Assembly: GCF_002075345.1 (NCBI RefSeq)
Contig: NZ_NAEW01000001.1
Coordinates: forward strand, 682,001-746,000
Reading direction: 5' to 3'
Length of the DNA: 64,000 bases
From: Citrobacter braakii
Lineage (GTDB): Bacteria > Pseudomonadota > Gammaproteobacteria > Enterobacterales > Enterobacteriaceae
Shown: one piece after another, positions 38,760-47,032 of the stretch
Layout of the letters: every line of letters starts with the position of its first letter
How positions within the stretch are numbered: the first letter of the stretch is position 1
The notes under the pieces: generated by a model
What the model was told of the DNA's origin: nothing
Database searches by the model: none
Seen by the model: the letters and a program-made list of their open reading frames with translations, nothing else
Program-made: the position numbers and the translations under genes

Positions 38760-40226
38760 ATGCAAAACAAGCTCTTAACGGCAAAGGCTGCACTTCCCGA
38801 CTACGATCGTACAAAATTGGTCCCGCGTATTGTTCATCTGGGGTTTGGCGCATTTCACCGCGCACATCAGGGGGTTTACGCTGACATTCTCGCTGCGGAT
38901 CACGGCAGTGACTGGGGCTATTGCGAAGTGAACCTGATTGGCGGCGAGCAGCAGATTGCCGATCTGAAACAGCAAGATAACCTGTATACCGTTGCAGAAA
39001 TGTCTGCGGATGCATGGACTGCAAGAGTCGTGGGCGTGGTGAAAAATGCGCTGCATGCGCAGGTTGATGGTCTGGAAAGCGTACTGGCTGCGATGAGTGA
39101 ACCGCAGGTTGCGATTGTTTCCCTGACCATTACCGAGAAAGGGTATTGCCATTCTCCGGCGACCGGTCAATTGATGTTAGACAACCCGATGATTTCCGCC
39201 GATCTACAAAATCCAAAACAGCCAAAAACTGCGCCAGGCGTTGTGGTTGAGGCGCTTGCACGCCGCAAAGCTGCGGGGTTACCCGCTTTTACCGTGATGT
39301 CCTGCGACAACATGCCGGAAAACGGTCATGTGATACGCAATGTTGTCACCGCGTATGCCCGGGCGGTGGATGCGGAACTGGCTGCGTGGATCGAACAACA
39401 TGTCACATTCCCGTCGACTATGGTTGACCGTATTGTCCCTGCAGTTACCCAGGATACGCTGGACAAAATTGAACACATCACCGGCGTACGCGACCCGGCA
39501 GGCGTGGCATGTGAACCGTTCCGTCAGTGGGTTATTGAAGATAACTTTGTCGCTGGCCGCCCTGAATGGGAGAAGGCGGGAGCGGAGCTGGTTGCTGATG
39601 TCATTCCGTTTGAAGAGATGAAACTGCGTATGCTCAACGGCAGCCACTCTTTCCTTGCTTATCTGGGATATCTGGCGGGATATCAGCACATTAACGATTG
39701 CATGGGCGATGAAAATTATCGCCTCGCCGCGCGCGCGCTGATGTTGCAGGAACAAGCGCCCACGTTAAAAGTGAAAGGTGTGGATCTTCCGCACTATGCC
39801 GATCTGTTAATTGAGCGCTACAGCAACCCGGCACTGCGTCATCGCACCTGGCAGATCGCGATGGACGGCAGTCAAAAACTGCCGCAGCGTATGCTGGACT
39901 CCATTCGCTGGCACATTGCGCACGGTAGCCACTTTGAACTGCTGGCGCTGGGCGTTGCCGGCTGGATGCGTTACGTCGGCGGTGTCGATGATCAGGGTCA
40001 GGCGATTGAAATCAGCGATCCGCTGTTACCGGTGATCCAGAAAACGGTGCATAGCAGTAACGAGGGCGAAGATCGTGTCCAGGCGCTGCTGGCGATCGAT
40101 GCTATTTTTGGTCGTGAACTGCCGCAGGTAGAATTGTTCAAGAACCAGGTCACACAAGCCTATCTTGCTTTACTGGCTGAAGGGGCGAAAGCAACCGTTG
40201 CGAAGTATGCTGCAAAACTGAAGTAA
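38760..40226 (+). CDS. ydfI: D-mannonate oxidoreductase family protein YdfI
   Basis: 488 residues, long-chain mannitol dehydrogenase family (UxuB/UxaB relatives). N-terminal NAD-binding motif [15 protein letters not shown]; central catalytic segment [20 protein letters not shown]. It is predicted to reduce fructuronate to mannonate with NADH, the reverse partner of the dehydratase RspA. Close to E. coli YdfI. Own leader of about 130 bases after a terminator, with a TATGGTA motif. Confidence 0.93.
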   Translation: MQNKLLTAKAALPDYDRTKLVPRIVHLGFGAFHRAHQGVYADILAADHGSDWGYCEVNLIGGEQQIADLKQQDNLYTVAEMSADAWTARVVGVVKNALHAQVDGLESVLAAMSEPQVAIVSLTITEKGYCHSPATGQLMLDNPMISADLQNPKQPKTAPGVVVEALARRKAAGLPAFTVMSCDNMPENGHVIRNVVTAYARAVDAELAAWIEQHVTFPSTMVDRIVPAVTQDTLDKIEHITGVRDPAGVACEPFRQWVIEDNFVAGRPEWEKAGAELVADVIPFEEMKLRMLNGSHSFLAYLGYLAGYQHINDCMGDENYRLAARALMLQEQAPTLKVKGVDLPHYADLLIERYSNPALRHRTWQIAMDGSQKLPQRMLDSIRWHIAHGSHFELLALGVAGWMRYVGGVDDQGQAIEISDPLLPVIQKTVHSSNEGEDRVQALLAIDAIFGRELPQVELFKNQVTQAYLALLAEGAKATVAKYAAKLK

Positions 40227-40244
40227 CGAGAACATCATTTAAGT

Positions 40245-40275
40245 CGCCATCTGGCTATAAACAGGCCAGATGGCG
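40245..40275. terminator. Bidirectional terminator ydfI/ydfZ
   Basis: CGCCATCTGGC (40245-40255) pairs with GCCAGATGGCG (40265-40275), followed on the + strand by CATTGTTTTTT. It lies between the convergent ydfI and ydfZ. Confidence 0.82.
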
Positions 40276-40300
40276 CATTGTTTTTTGGCATTCACACCAA

Positions 40301-40504
40301 TTAGTTCATGCCCAAACGAATCAGTTCGAGGGGGGCATATTTACCTTCACACCCTTCGATTTCCACTGTTTTCCCGCGGCGAATTTGCTCAGCGGTCAGG
40401 CCATCGGTATCTATCGCTGTAATGCGGCCTGTAAGTCCGGTGTCGCTAATCATGACGCGGCTGCCAGTGGTGATTGCGTTACGGTTACGATCGTATGTTT
40501 TCAT
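40301..40504 (-). CDS. ydfZ: YdfZ, small putative selenium-associated protein
   Basis: 67 residues from ATG 40504, the E. coli length (AGGAG upstream); almost identical through [16 protein letters not shown] and [16 protein letters not shown]-like small beta fold. E. coli YdfZ was reported to carry selenium bound to a cysteine (one Cys remains here, EGCEGKYAP), without UGA coding. An FNR box upstream predicts anaerobic expression, like the ynfE operon nearby. Confidence 0.92.
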   Translation of the reverse strand: MKTYDRNRNAITTGSRVMISDTGLTGRITAIDTDGLTAEQIRRGKTVEIEGCEGKYAPLELIRLGMN

Positions 40505-40535
40505 GGTGTTTTCTCCTTTCCAACTTACCGTCAAA

Positions 40536-40565
40536 GCCCGTGGGCTCTAGTCCCACGTAACGGGC
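40536..40565 (-). other. 5' UTR hairpin of ydfZ
   Basis: CGTGGG (40539-40544) and CCCACG (40552-40557) form a stem with a 7-base loop, extended outside by GCC (40536-40538) with GGC (40563-40565) across an internal loop. In the leader RNA it lies about 32 bases before the start codon, with the ribosome site outside the stem. Confidence 0.45.
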
Positions 40566-40599
40566 GCAATATAAATACGCTTCTCGTTAATGATTTTTT

Positions 40600-40613
40600 T
40601 TGTTTTCGATCAA
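40600..40613 (-). promoter_or_regulatory. FNR box of ydfZ
   Basis: On the minus strand TTGATCGAAAACAA, nine of ten conserved FNR positions. A -10-like TATTTA about 30 bases downstream fits class II activation. Confidence 0.65.
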
Positions 40614-40693
40614 AATCACAGCTTTTTTTATGCAGATGTGCGGGAGAGGGGGAAGGCAGGAGAAACTCACCTCGGTGTGAGGTGAGCGTAATA

Positions 40694-41380
40694 TTAATCT
40701 TCGCTGAACCAGTCGCTATTTTCCTGACGGATTAGCTGAACGGACTCACCAATTTCCTGGAGATGCAGCATCATTGCGCGCTCTACGGCATCGCCATCAT
40801 GTTTCTCAAGTGCGGTAAAAATATCGTGATGCTGACGCAGCAGCATTTCAGGCGGAGAGATATGATCCAGGCTCATATAACGAACGCGGTCAATCGTGGC
40901 CTTAATATTCTCAACGGTGTCCCAGGCGAGTTGGCACTCGGCGATTAAAGCCAGTTTCTGATGAAATTCGTCATCTAGCTGGAAGAAATCATTGATTTGT
41001 TTTCGATCAATCGCGATGCGCTGCTGATGCAGATTTTGTTCGAGCTGATAGCACTGTTTATCAGTGATCAGTGATGCGGCGCGGCGGACCACGGCACATT
41101 CAATTGCCTGGCGAACAAAACAGCCGTTCTGCACCTGCGACAGCGAAATTTTGTTTACGTAGCTGCCACGCTGCGGGCGGATCTGAATCAGACCGTTCTC
41201 TGCCAGTTTGATGAATGCTTCTCGTACCGGCTGGCGTGACACATTAAAGCGTACGGAAACCTCTTTCTCCGACAGCGGCGTACCGGGTGCAATCAGACAG
41301 TGCACGATATCACGACGAAGAATACGGTAAATCTGTTGATTTACCGGTTGTGTAGGGTTGAGCTGCGTTTCTACGGTCAT
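40694..41380 (-). CDS. rspR: GntR/FadR-type regulator RspR (YdfH)
   Basis: 228 residues. N-terminal winged helix ([44 protein letters not shown]) and C-terminal FCD-type helical ligand domain with metal-type residues DDEFHQKL and HHDIFTALE. It is the E. coli repressor of rspAB. Here the presumed targets are rspA-ydfJ, ydfI and perhaps ydfG. It is 86 bases downstream of ydfG on the same strand. Confidence 0.94.
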   Translation of the reverse strand: MTVETQLNPTQPVNQQIYRILRRDIVHCLIAPGTPLSEKEVSVRFNVSRQPVREAFIKLAENGLIQIRPQRGSYVNKISLSQVQNGCFVRQAIECAVVRRAASLITDKQCYQLEQNLHQQRIAIDRKQINDFFQLDDEFHQKLALIAECQLAWDTVENIKATIDRVRYMSLDHISPPEMLLRQHHDIFTALEKHDGDAVERAMMLHLQEIGESVQLIRQENSDWFSED

Positions 41381-41466
41381 TCATTCTTACTTTTTAGAGA
41401 GTTAACCCGGAGATCTTATCACTTATTTCAGGCTATCTATACCCGGCGCAAGGCCGGGCAGAGAAA

Positions 41467-42213
41467 TTAGCTCCGATGAATACTCAGTCCGGCAAAAGAC
41501 TGTGTGACAGGCATCATTTCAAGGGTGTTAATGTTGACATGAGCGGGTAAGGACGCCACCCACCATACCGCTTCTGTAACATCTTGCGGGGTCAGCGCAG
41601 TGGTATTTTCGTAGGCTTTTTCAGCTTTAGCGTCATCGCCTTTAAAACGTACGTTAGAGAATTCCGTACCGCCAACCAGACCAGGTTCAATGTCGGTAAC
41701 GCGAATCGCAGTGCCGTGTAAGTCAGTACGTAAATTCAGGCTAAACTGGCGAACAAACGCTTTGGTCGCACCGTAGACGTTCCCACCAGCGTATGGCCAA
41801 CTTCCCGCGGTAGAACCGATATTGATAATATGACCGCGGTTGCGCTCAACCATGCCTGGCAGAACGGCACGGGTCATATAAACCAGGCCTTTGTTGTTGG
41901 TGTCGATCATATTTTCCCAGTCTTCAACGCTGGCCTTGTGGGCTGGCTCAAGGCCCAGCGCCAGACCCGCGTTGTTGACCAGAACATCAATATCGCGCCA
42001 TTCAGCGGGTAAGGCGTTCAGCATCTCTTCAATTGATGCACGATTACGTACGTCCAGTTGCGCGGTATAGAGGCGGTCACCCAGCTCATCTTTGAGTTCC
42101 TGCAGGCGCTCCTGGCGGCGTCCGGTGGCAATAACTTTATGCCCATTCTCAATAAAACGACGCGTAATGCACTCACCAAAACCTGCGGTTGCTCCGGTTA
42201 CTAAAACGATCAT
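41467..42213 (-). CDS. ydfG: NADP-dependent 3-hydroxy acid dehydrogenase YdfG
   Basis: 248 residues from ATG 42213 (E. coli start MIVLVTGATAGFG). Short-chain dehydrogenase: cofactor motif TGATAGFG, NNAG, catalytic Ser in NIGSTAGSW and YGATK. It oxidises serine, L-allo-threonine and 3-hydroxyisobutyrate and reduces malonic semialdehyde, the last useful in pyrimidine breakdown. Divergent from dcp, with a TATGGTAGTA motif in its promoter region. Confidence 0.95.
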   Translation of the reverse strand: MIVLVTGATAGFGECITRRFIENGHKVIATGRRQERLQELKDELGDRLYTAQLDVRNRASIEEMLNALPAEWRDIDVLVNNAGLALGLEPAHKASVEDWENMIDTNNKGLVYMTRAVLPGMVERNRGHIINIGSTAGSWPYAGGNVYGATKAFVRQFSLNLRTDLHGTAIRVTDIEPGLVGGTEFSNVRFKGDDAKAEKAYENTTALTPQDVTEAVWWVASLPAHVNINTLEMMPVTQSFAGLSIHRS

Positions 42214-42242
42214 CTCACTGTTCCTCAACGCTTTTTATGTAG

Positions 42243-42252
42243 TACTACCATA
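42243..42252 (-). promoter_or_regulatory. TATGGTAGTA motif upstream of ydfG
   Basis: Same decamer as upstream of rspA, on the minus strand, within TATGGTAGTACT; GTAGTACTAC here is itself a 10-bp palindrome. Confidence 0.35.
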
Positions 42253-42350
42253 GCACGTCATTTCCGTTCAGAGCTATTCCTGCTTAACGCGATTGCGGTC
42301 GATTCCCGGGAAGTCTACTCTGGTAAACAAATCGTTTTCAGGAGTGAAAG

Positions 42351-44396
42351 ATGTCGTTAACGAATCCATTTTTACACCACAGCACATTGCCGTATCAGGC
42401 ACCGCAGTTTGATCAGATCGACGTGCAGCATTATCGTCCAGCGTTTGATGAGGGCGTGCGGCAAAAACGCGCCGAGATCGACGCTATTGTGCAAAACTCA
42501 CAGGTTCCTGATTTTGCTAATACGTTGCTGGCGCTTGAACAAAGCGGGGGGCTGCTCACGCGTGTGACCAGCGTTTTCTTCGCAATGACGGCGGCGCACA
42601 CCAACGATGAACTACAGCGCCTTGACGAAGAGTTTTCCGCAGAGCTGGCGAACCTTGCCAATGATATTTATCTCAATGGCGCGCTTTTCGCCCGTGTCGA
42701 AGCCGTCTGGCAGAGGCGTGGTACGTTAAGTCTGGATAGCGAATCAATACGTCTGCTGGAGGTCGTGTATCAGCGTTTTGTACTGGCCGGCGCCCGACTG
42801 AACGAGACCGATAAAGCTAAACTTAAAGCGCTCAATACGGAGTCAGCCACGCTGACCAGCCAGTTCAATCAACGGTTGCTGGCAGCCAACACGTCAGGTG
42901 CTATGGTGGTGGATGATATCCGGCATCTGGAGGGGCTGAGCACAGAAGAAATTGCCGTTGCTGCCGAAGCTGCAAGGGCGAAAGGGCTTGAAGCGCGTTG
43001 GGTTATCCCGCTATTAAACACAACACAGCAACCGGCGCTTGCGGTTTTACGCGATCGTCAGACCCGCGAAAAACTGTTCACCCGCGCATGGACGCGGGCT
43101 GAAAATGATGATGGCAACGACACGCGAGCTATTATTCAGCGACTGGTAGCAATCCGGATGCAGCAGGCGCAACTGCTTGGTTTTGCCAATTACGCAGCCT
43201 GGAAAATTGCCGACCAGATGGCAAAAACGCCGGAAGCGGCACTGACATTTATGCGATCTATTGTTCCAGCCGCGCGGGCGCGGGCGTTGGATGAGCAGGC
43301 TGAAATCCAGAACGTTATCTTTCAAGAACACGAGTCGTTTAGCGCCGAGGCCTGGGACTGGTCGTTTTATGCCGAGCAGGTCCGTCGTGAGAAATATGAC
43401 CTTGATGAGGCACAGCTCAAACCTTACTTTGCCCTGGATTCGGTGCTGAACGAGGGCGTTTTCTGGACGGCCAATCAACTCTTTGGCATCAAATTCGTTG
43501 AGCGATTCGACATTCCGGTTTATCACCCGGATGTTCGGGTATGGGAAATATTCGATCATGATGGCGTAGGGTTGGCGCTATTTTACGGTGATTTCTTTGC
43601 CCGGGAATCAAAAAGCGGCGGAGCCTGGATGGGCAATTTTGTTGAGCAATCGCTGCTTAACGAAACCAGACCGGTTATTTACAACGTCTGTAATTATCAA
43701 AAACCTGCGCAGGATCAGCCTGCATTGCTGCTGTGGGATGATGTTATTACGCTATTTCATGAATTTGGACATACATTGCACGGTCTGTTCGCCACTCAGC
43801 GTTATGCCACGCTTTCTGGGACCAACACTCCGCGTGATTTTGTTGAGTTTCCTTCACAGATCAACGAACACTGGGCGAGCCATCCTCAGGTCTTTGCCCG
43901 TTTTGCCCGACATGTTGATACCAGGGAGCAAATGCCGCAGGCATTGCGGGATAAAATGCAGCGAGCCAGTCTGTTTAACAAAGGTTACGACATGACCGAA
44001 CTGCTCAGCGCTGCATTGCTGGATATGCGCTGGCACTCTCTGGAGTTGAGCGAGTCATCTCATCCGGTCGATCAATTTGAACAGCAGGCGCTGGCGGCGG
44101 AAGGTTTGGATCTCAAGGCCGTGCCGCCGCGTTATCGCAGCAGTTATTTTGCCCATATCTTCGGTGGCGGTTATGCCGCAGGTTATTATGCCTATCTGTG
44201 GACGCAAATGCTGGCCGATGACGGCTATCAGTGGTTCGTAGAGCAGGGCGGATTAACCCGTGAAAACGGACAGAAATTCCGCGAAGCAATTTTGTCCCGC
44301 GGAAACAGCACTGATTTAACTGAACTTTATCGCCAGTGGAGCGGGCGTGAACCGCGCATGGAACCCATGCTGGAACATCGTGGCTTGAGCGCTTAA
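42351..44396 (+). CDS. dcp: Dipeptidyl carboxypeptidase II Dcp
   Basis: 681 residues, same as E. coli. M3-family zinc peptidase with HEFGH at residues 470-474 and the third ligand downstream. It removes C-terminal dipeptides from peptides in the cytoplasm or periplasm. CAGGAG lies before ATG 42351. A short hairpin follows the stop. Confidence 0.96.
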   Translation: MSLTNPFLHHSTLPYQAPQFDQIDVQHYRPAFDEGVRQKRAEIDAIVQNSQVPDFANTLLALEQSGGLLTRVTSVFFAMTAAHTNDELQRLDEEFSAELANLANDIYLNGALFARVEAVWQRRGTLSLDSESIRLLEVVYQRFVLAGARLNETDKAKLKALNTESATLTSQFNQRLLAANTSGAMVVDDIRHLEGLSTEEIAVAAEAARAKGLEARWVIPLLNTTQQPALAVLRDRQTREKLFTRAWTRAENDDGNDTRAIIQRLVAIRMQQAQLLGFANYAAWKIADQMAKTPEAALTFMRSIVPAARARALDEQAEIQNVIFQEHESFSAEAWDWSFYAEQVRREKYDLDEAQLKPYFALDSVLNEGVFWTANQLFGIKFVERFDIPVYHPDVRVWEIFDHDGVGLALFYGDFFARESKSGGAWMGNFVEQSLLNETRPVIYNVCNYQKPAQDQPALLLWDDVITLFHEFGHTLHGLFATQRYATLSGTNTPRDFVEFPSQINEHWASHPQVFARFARHVDTREQMPQALRDKMQRASLFNKGYDMTELLSAALLDMRWHSLELSESSHPVDQFEQQALAAEGLDLKAVPPRYRSSYFAHIFGGGYAAGYYAYLWTQMLADDGYQWFVEQGGLTRENGQKFREAILSRGNSTDLTELYRQWSGREPRMEPMLEHRGLSA

Positions 44397-44417
44397 GACA
44401 GGTCAGCCAGAAAATTG

Positions 44418-44438
44418 AACCGGGCGTGGTGCCCGGTT
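44418..44438. terminator. Hairpin between dcp and the small ORF
   Basis: AACCGGGC (44418-44425) pairs with GCCCGGTT (44431-44438), loop GTGGT. On the minus strand it is followed by CAATTTTCT, on the plus by GTTGTT; it probably serves both convergent units. Confidence 0.6.
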
Positions 44439-44439
44439 G

Positions 44440-44544
44440 TTAGCTGGATTTTTTCTTCAGCAAAATGAATCGTTGTTGGGTATTGATGCCTTGCATCTCA
44501 TAGAGACGCTCGGGTAGGGAGTGCTGCTGGTGAAAGGTCGGCAT
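44440..44544 (-). CDS. Unannotated small ORF (34 residues) downstream of the YnfU-like gene
   Basis: ATG at 44544 with AGGA five bases upstream, 34 codons, stop at 44440. The peptide begins MPTFHQQHSLPERLYEM and ends FILLKKKSS: hydrophilic, basic at the C-terminus, no signal peptide or membrane helix. It starts 18 bases after the YnfU-like stop, on the same strand, and ends just before a hairpin, as expected for the last gene of a two-gene unit. I do not recognise it. The ribosome site and placement support translation. Confidence 0.5.
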   Translation of the reverse strand: MPTFHQQHSLPERLYEMQGINTQQRFILLKKKSS

Positions 44545-44562
44545 TGTTTTCCTGTTCTTACG

Positions 44563-44736
44563 TTACTTGACTGGTTTGCTTTGGGAAGGAAGGTAGGTAT
44601 TGCCGCAGTTGGGGCAGACTAACGTTATGTTGTTTTTTATTCTCGACAGGCTGTGCATTGACTGGCGGCAGCAGTGAGGACAGGTACTTTTCACTGGTCG
44701 TAAAGTACGCATCTTAATATCTTTGAGTATCGACAT
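44563..44736 (-). CDS. Small zinc-ribbon protein, YnfU-like
   Basis: 57 residues from ATG 44736 (AAGGA eight bases upstream); the frame could open to 44772. Two zinc-knuckle pairs, CPHC and CPNC, about 23 residues apart, form a zinc ribbon; a further Cys follows the first pair (CPHCC). This resembles the YnfU family of small zinc-binding proteins, whose E. coli member lies in a prophage. Function unknown; size and charge would allow nucleic-acid or protein binding. Confidence 0.7.
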   Translation of the reverse strand: MSILKDIKMRTLRPVKSTCPHCCRQSMHSLSRIKNNITLVCPNCGNTYLPSQSKPVK

Positions 44737-44872
44737 ATTGATTGTCCTTGTGATGGGGTGCTTACCATACACTATGAAGCAATAAATAGCTCATTTTATA
44801 ACCATTGCGATGACATGGATTACTGTACGGTTTGCAAGAATCTCATTAGCGGCCAACATGTCTTATAGAAGG

Positions 44873-44889
44873 TAGTTACGTTTCGTTTA
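44873..44889 (+). promoter_or_regulatory. Possible PhoP half-sites upstream of mgrR
   Basis: TAGTTA-CGTTT-CGTTTA resembles the PhoP repeat, but it is about ten bases further from the presumed -10 than is usual. Tentative. Confidence 0.3.
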
Positions 44890-44925
44890 ACGTTCATTGG
44901 GGTTGTCGATGATAGATTAGCCAAC

Positions 44926-45026
44926 TATCCGTTATCTTCGCAGGGAATTGCCAGGTAGCGTATAAAAGCAAAACACAAATCTATCCATGCAAGCATTTAC
45001 CGCTGGTTTATCCGGCGGTTTTTTTT
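44926..45026 (+). ncRNA. mgrR: MgrR small RNA
   Basis: About 101 nt. The central block TAAAAGCAAAACACAAATC followed by TATCCATGCAAGCATTTACCG matches what I recall of E. coli MgrR. It ends in a strong terminator (ACCGCTGG/TCCGGCGGT then eight T). Hfq-dependent, PhoPQ-induced; in E. coli it represses eptB and soxS and alters lipopolysaccharide modification. The 5' end is estimated from alignment; a -10-like TAGATT (44913-44918) fits. The gene lies between dcp and ydeE as in E. coli. Confidence 0.85.
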
Positions 45027-45078
45027 ATCTGTACATCAGGGAAAAGGTGCCGGGAGGGGGAATTCAGGTATAAAAATG

Positions 45079-45109
45079 GCCCCTTGTGCAGCTACGCAGC
45101 AAGGGGCCT
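45079..45109 (-). terminator. mgtS terminator
   Basis: GGCCCCTTG with CAAGGGGCC, extended by TGC/GCA with one bulge; on the minus strand the hairpin is followed by ATTTTTATACC. It lies 27 bases past the mgtS stop. Confidence 0.82.
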
Positions 45110-45135
45110 GGTCGGTTCAGGACTATCTCCGTTCA

Positions 45136-45231
45136 TCAATCATCCCATCTGTGGCTAAAATACGCGGCCAGGAAACCGGAAAATAAAATAATTCCCAGAA
45201 CAGCCATAAAAATATTCATATTACCCAGCAT
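45136..45231 (-). CDS. mgtS: Small membrane protein MgtS (YneM)
   Basis: 31 residues, identical in length and nearly in sequence to E. coli MgtS: MLGNMNIFMAVLGIILF, one membrane helix, ending HRWDD. AGGAG lies eight bases before ATG 45231. MgtS is induced by low Mg2+ through PhoPQ and protects the MgtA Mg2+ importer from FtsH degradation; it also acts on PitA. Next to mgrR as in E. coli, on the opposite strand. Confidence 0.95.
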   Translation of the reverse strand: MLGNMNIFMAVLGIILFSGFLAAYFSHRWDD

Positions 45232-45289
45232 AGTAAATGCTCCTTTATTTGTGAGTTTCCTCTCTTACCTTAAGTTCACCTCGCTTATG

Positions 45290-45327
45290 ACTATAGTAGC
45301 AATTCAATCTTAAACAAAGGCTGAACT
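45290..45327 (-). promoter_or_regulatory. mgtS promoter with PhoP-like box
   Basis: On the minus strand AGTTCA-GCCTT-TGTTTA (45327-45311) resembles a PhoP box; a -10 TATAGT lies at 45295-45290. The box-to--10 distance is slightly long, so exact placement is uncertain. Confidence 0.45.
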
Positions 45328-45478
45328 GTGTGATTATTTCGGCGGAAAAGTAAAATTTTGACATGATTACGTCGGGAAAAATAAATAATAGTGACAAGAC
45401 ACGGTTATCCGCGAACAAATAACCATGTTTTTATACCGGGGCGCGCCGTTATGACCGTGTGTGACGGACACAGATTGT

Positions 45479-45495
45479 TGCACGTTTATAATGCA
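45479..45495 (+). promoter_or_regulatory. NtrC-like site upstream of urtA
   Basis: TGCACGTTTATAATGCA: the outer TGCAC...TGCA arms of the NtrC consensus TGCACYNNNNNRGTGCA are kept, with two mismatches. It lies about 150 bases upstream of the predicted sigma-54 start, a normal enhancer distance. Confidence 0.5.
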
Positions 45496-45611
45496 GAGTT
45501 GTCTCATTGTGGTTCAATCTTTCACGCGATTAATCCTTCTGGCGGCAAAAATTAATACTGATCTTTGTGCCTAAAATTATAACTCATTGATTTTATATGA
45601 TGTTTTAATAT

Positions 45612-45628
45612 CTGGCATCGTTTTTGCC
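45612..45628 (+). promoter_or_regulatory. Sigma-54 (RpoN) promoter of urtABCDE
   Basis: CTGGCATCGTTTTTGCC: the invariant GG and GC have the required 10-base spacing, with TGGCA and TTGC intact. Transcription would start near 45640, giving a leader of about 80 bases. Confidence 0.6.
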
Positions 45629-45717
45629 TTATCACTTCTGAATACCCTTAATTTGCACCGTTTTGTCTGCCCGGCTGCACCGGAGCTTTCAACACGACTA
45701 ATTTCAGGAGTGAAACT

Positions 45718-46989
45718 ATGCAGCGTCGTACATTTTTAAAAGCTTTTGCGCTTTCCGCCTCTGTTGTCGCAATGGGAATGAGTTTTAGCGTTCAGGCGGC
45801 CGACACTATTAAGGTTGGCATCATGCATTCGTTATCCGGCACCATGGCTATTTCCGAAACGCCGCTGAAAGATGTGGCGTTGATGACTATTAATGAAATC
45901 AATGCGCAGGGCGGTGTATTGGGCAAAAAGCTGGAACCGGTGGTGGTTGACCCGGCTTCGAACTGGCCGTTATTTGCTGAAAAAGCACGTCAGTTACTGA
46001 GCCAGGACAAGGTAGCGGCGGTTTTCGGCTGCTGGACATCGGTTTCGCGTAAATCGGTTTTACCGGTATTTGAAGAATTGAACGGTCTGCTGTTTTACCC
46101 GGTGCAATATGAAGGTGAGGAGATGTCGCCTAACGTCTTTTATACCGGCGCTGCGCCTAATCAGCAGGCGATCCCGGCGGTTGAGTATCTGATGAGTGAG
46201 GACGGCGGCAGCGCTAAGCGCTTCTACCTGCTGGGTACGGACTATGTCTATCCGCGTACGACTAACAAAATTTTACGCGCCTTTTTGCATTCGAAAGGCG
46301 TGGCCGATAAAGACATCGAAGAGGTGTATACCCCATTCGGACACAGCGATTACCAGACCATTGTTGCCAGTATTAAAAAATTCGCCGCAGGGGGAAAAAC
46401 GGCGGTGGTATCGACCATCAACGGGGATTCTAACGTTCCATTCTATAAAGAGTTAGCGAACCAGGGCCTGAAAGCCACGGATGTACCGGTGGTGGCATTC
46501 TCTGTGGGTGAGGAGGAGTTGCGCGGTATCGATACTAAACCGCTGGTGGGCAACCTGGCTGCGTGGAACTACTTTGAGTCCGTAGATAATGCGGCCAACA
46601 AGAAGTTCGTCGCGGATTACCGGGCGTATGCTAAAGCGCATAAGCTGCCGAATGCTGATTCGGTGGTGACCAACGACCCTATGGAAGCCACTTATGTTGG
46701 CCTGCATATGTGGGCGCAGGCAGTAGAAAAAGCCGGAACTACCGATGTGGATAAAGTCCGGGCGGCTATGGCAGGACAATCATTCGCGGCACCATCAGGA
46801 TTTACCCTGACCATGGATGCGACCAACCATCACCTGCATAAACCCGTCATGATTGGCGAGATTGAAGGCAACGGCCAGTTTAACGTGGTGTGGCAAACCG
46901 AAGCGCCGGTTCGCGCCCAGCCGTGGAGTCCGTATATCGCCGGTAATGATAAAAAATCTGAACAGCCCGTTAAAACCGCCAGCAACTGA
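45718..46989 (+). CDS. urtA: Urea ABC transporter, periplasmic binding protein UrtA
   Basis: 423 residues. Tat-like signal MQRRTFLKAFALSASVV, then a periplasmic ligand-binding domain of the amide/urea type (IKVGIMHSLSGTMAISETPLKD; ...FGCWTSVSRKSVLPVFE). Captures urea or short-chain amides and delivers them to UrtBC. AGGAG upstream. First gene of urtABCDE, behind a sigma-54-type promoter. Confidence 0.93.
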   Translation: MQRRTFLKAFALSASVVAMGMSFSVQAADTIKVGIMHSLSGTMAISETPLKDVALMTINEINAQGGVLGKKLEPVVVDPASNWPLFAEKARQLLSQDKVAAVFGCWTSVSRKSVLPVFEELNGLLFYPVQYEGEEMSPNVFYTGAAPNQQAIPAVEYLMSEDGGSAKRFYLLGTDYVYPRTTNKILRAFLHSKGVADKDIEEVYTPFGHSDYQTIVASIKKFAAGGKTAVVSTINGDSNVPFYKELANQGLKATDVPVVAFSVGEEELRGIDTKPLVGNLAAWNYFESVDNAANKKFVADYRAYAKAHKLPNADSVVTNDPMEATYVGLHMWAQAVEKAGTTDVDKVRAAMAGQSFAAPSGFTLTMDATNHHLHKPVMIGEIEGNGQFNVVWQTEAPVRAQPWSPYIAGNDKKSEQPVKTASN

Positions 46990-46995
46990 TCTTAC

Positions 46996-47013
46996 GCCCT
47001 CCTGCGGGAGGGC
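46996..47013 (+). other. Hairpin between urtA and urtB
   Basis: GCCCTCC (46996-47002) pairs with GGAGGGC (47007-47013), loop TGCG, without a U-run. Such hairpins after binding-protein genes often protect the first cistron and lower downstream expression. Confidence 0.6.
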
Positions 47014-47032
47014 AACGCTTTGGAGAATGCTC

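Noticed and set aside
41428-41460. CCCGGC/GCCGGG hairpin between ydfG and rspR
   Set aside because: Short stem without a U-run; not enough to call a terminator or REP element.
45086-45313. 75-codon plus-strand ORF
   Set aside because: It is antisense to mgtS and its terminator and promoter, which explain the sequence better.
46853-47032. Upstream extension of urtB into urtA
   Set aside because: It overlaps urtA coding sequence fully; ATG 47033 has TGGAG and a signal-type helix follows.
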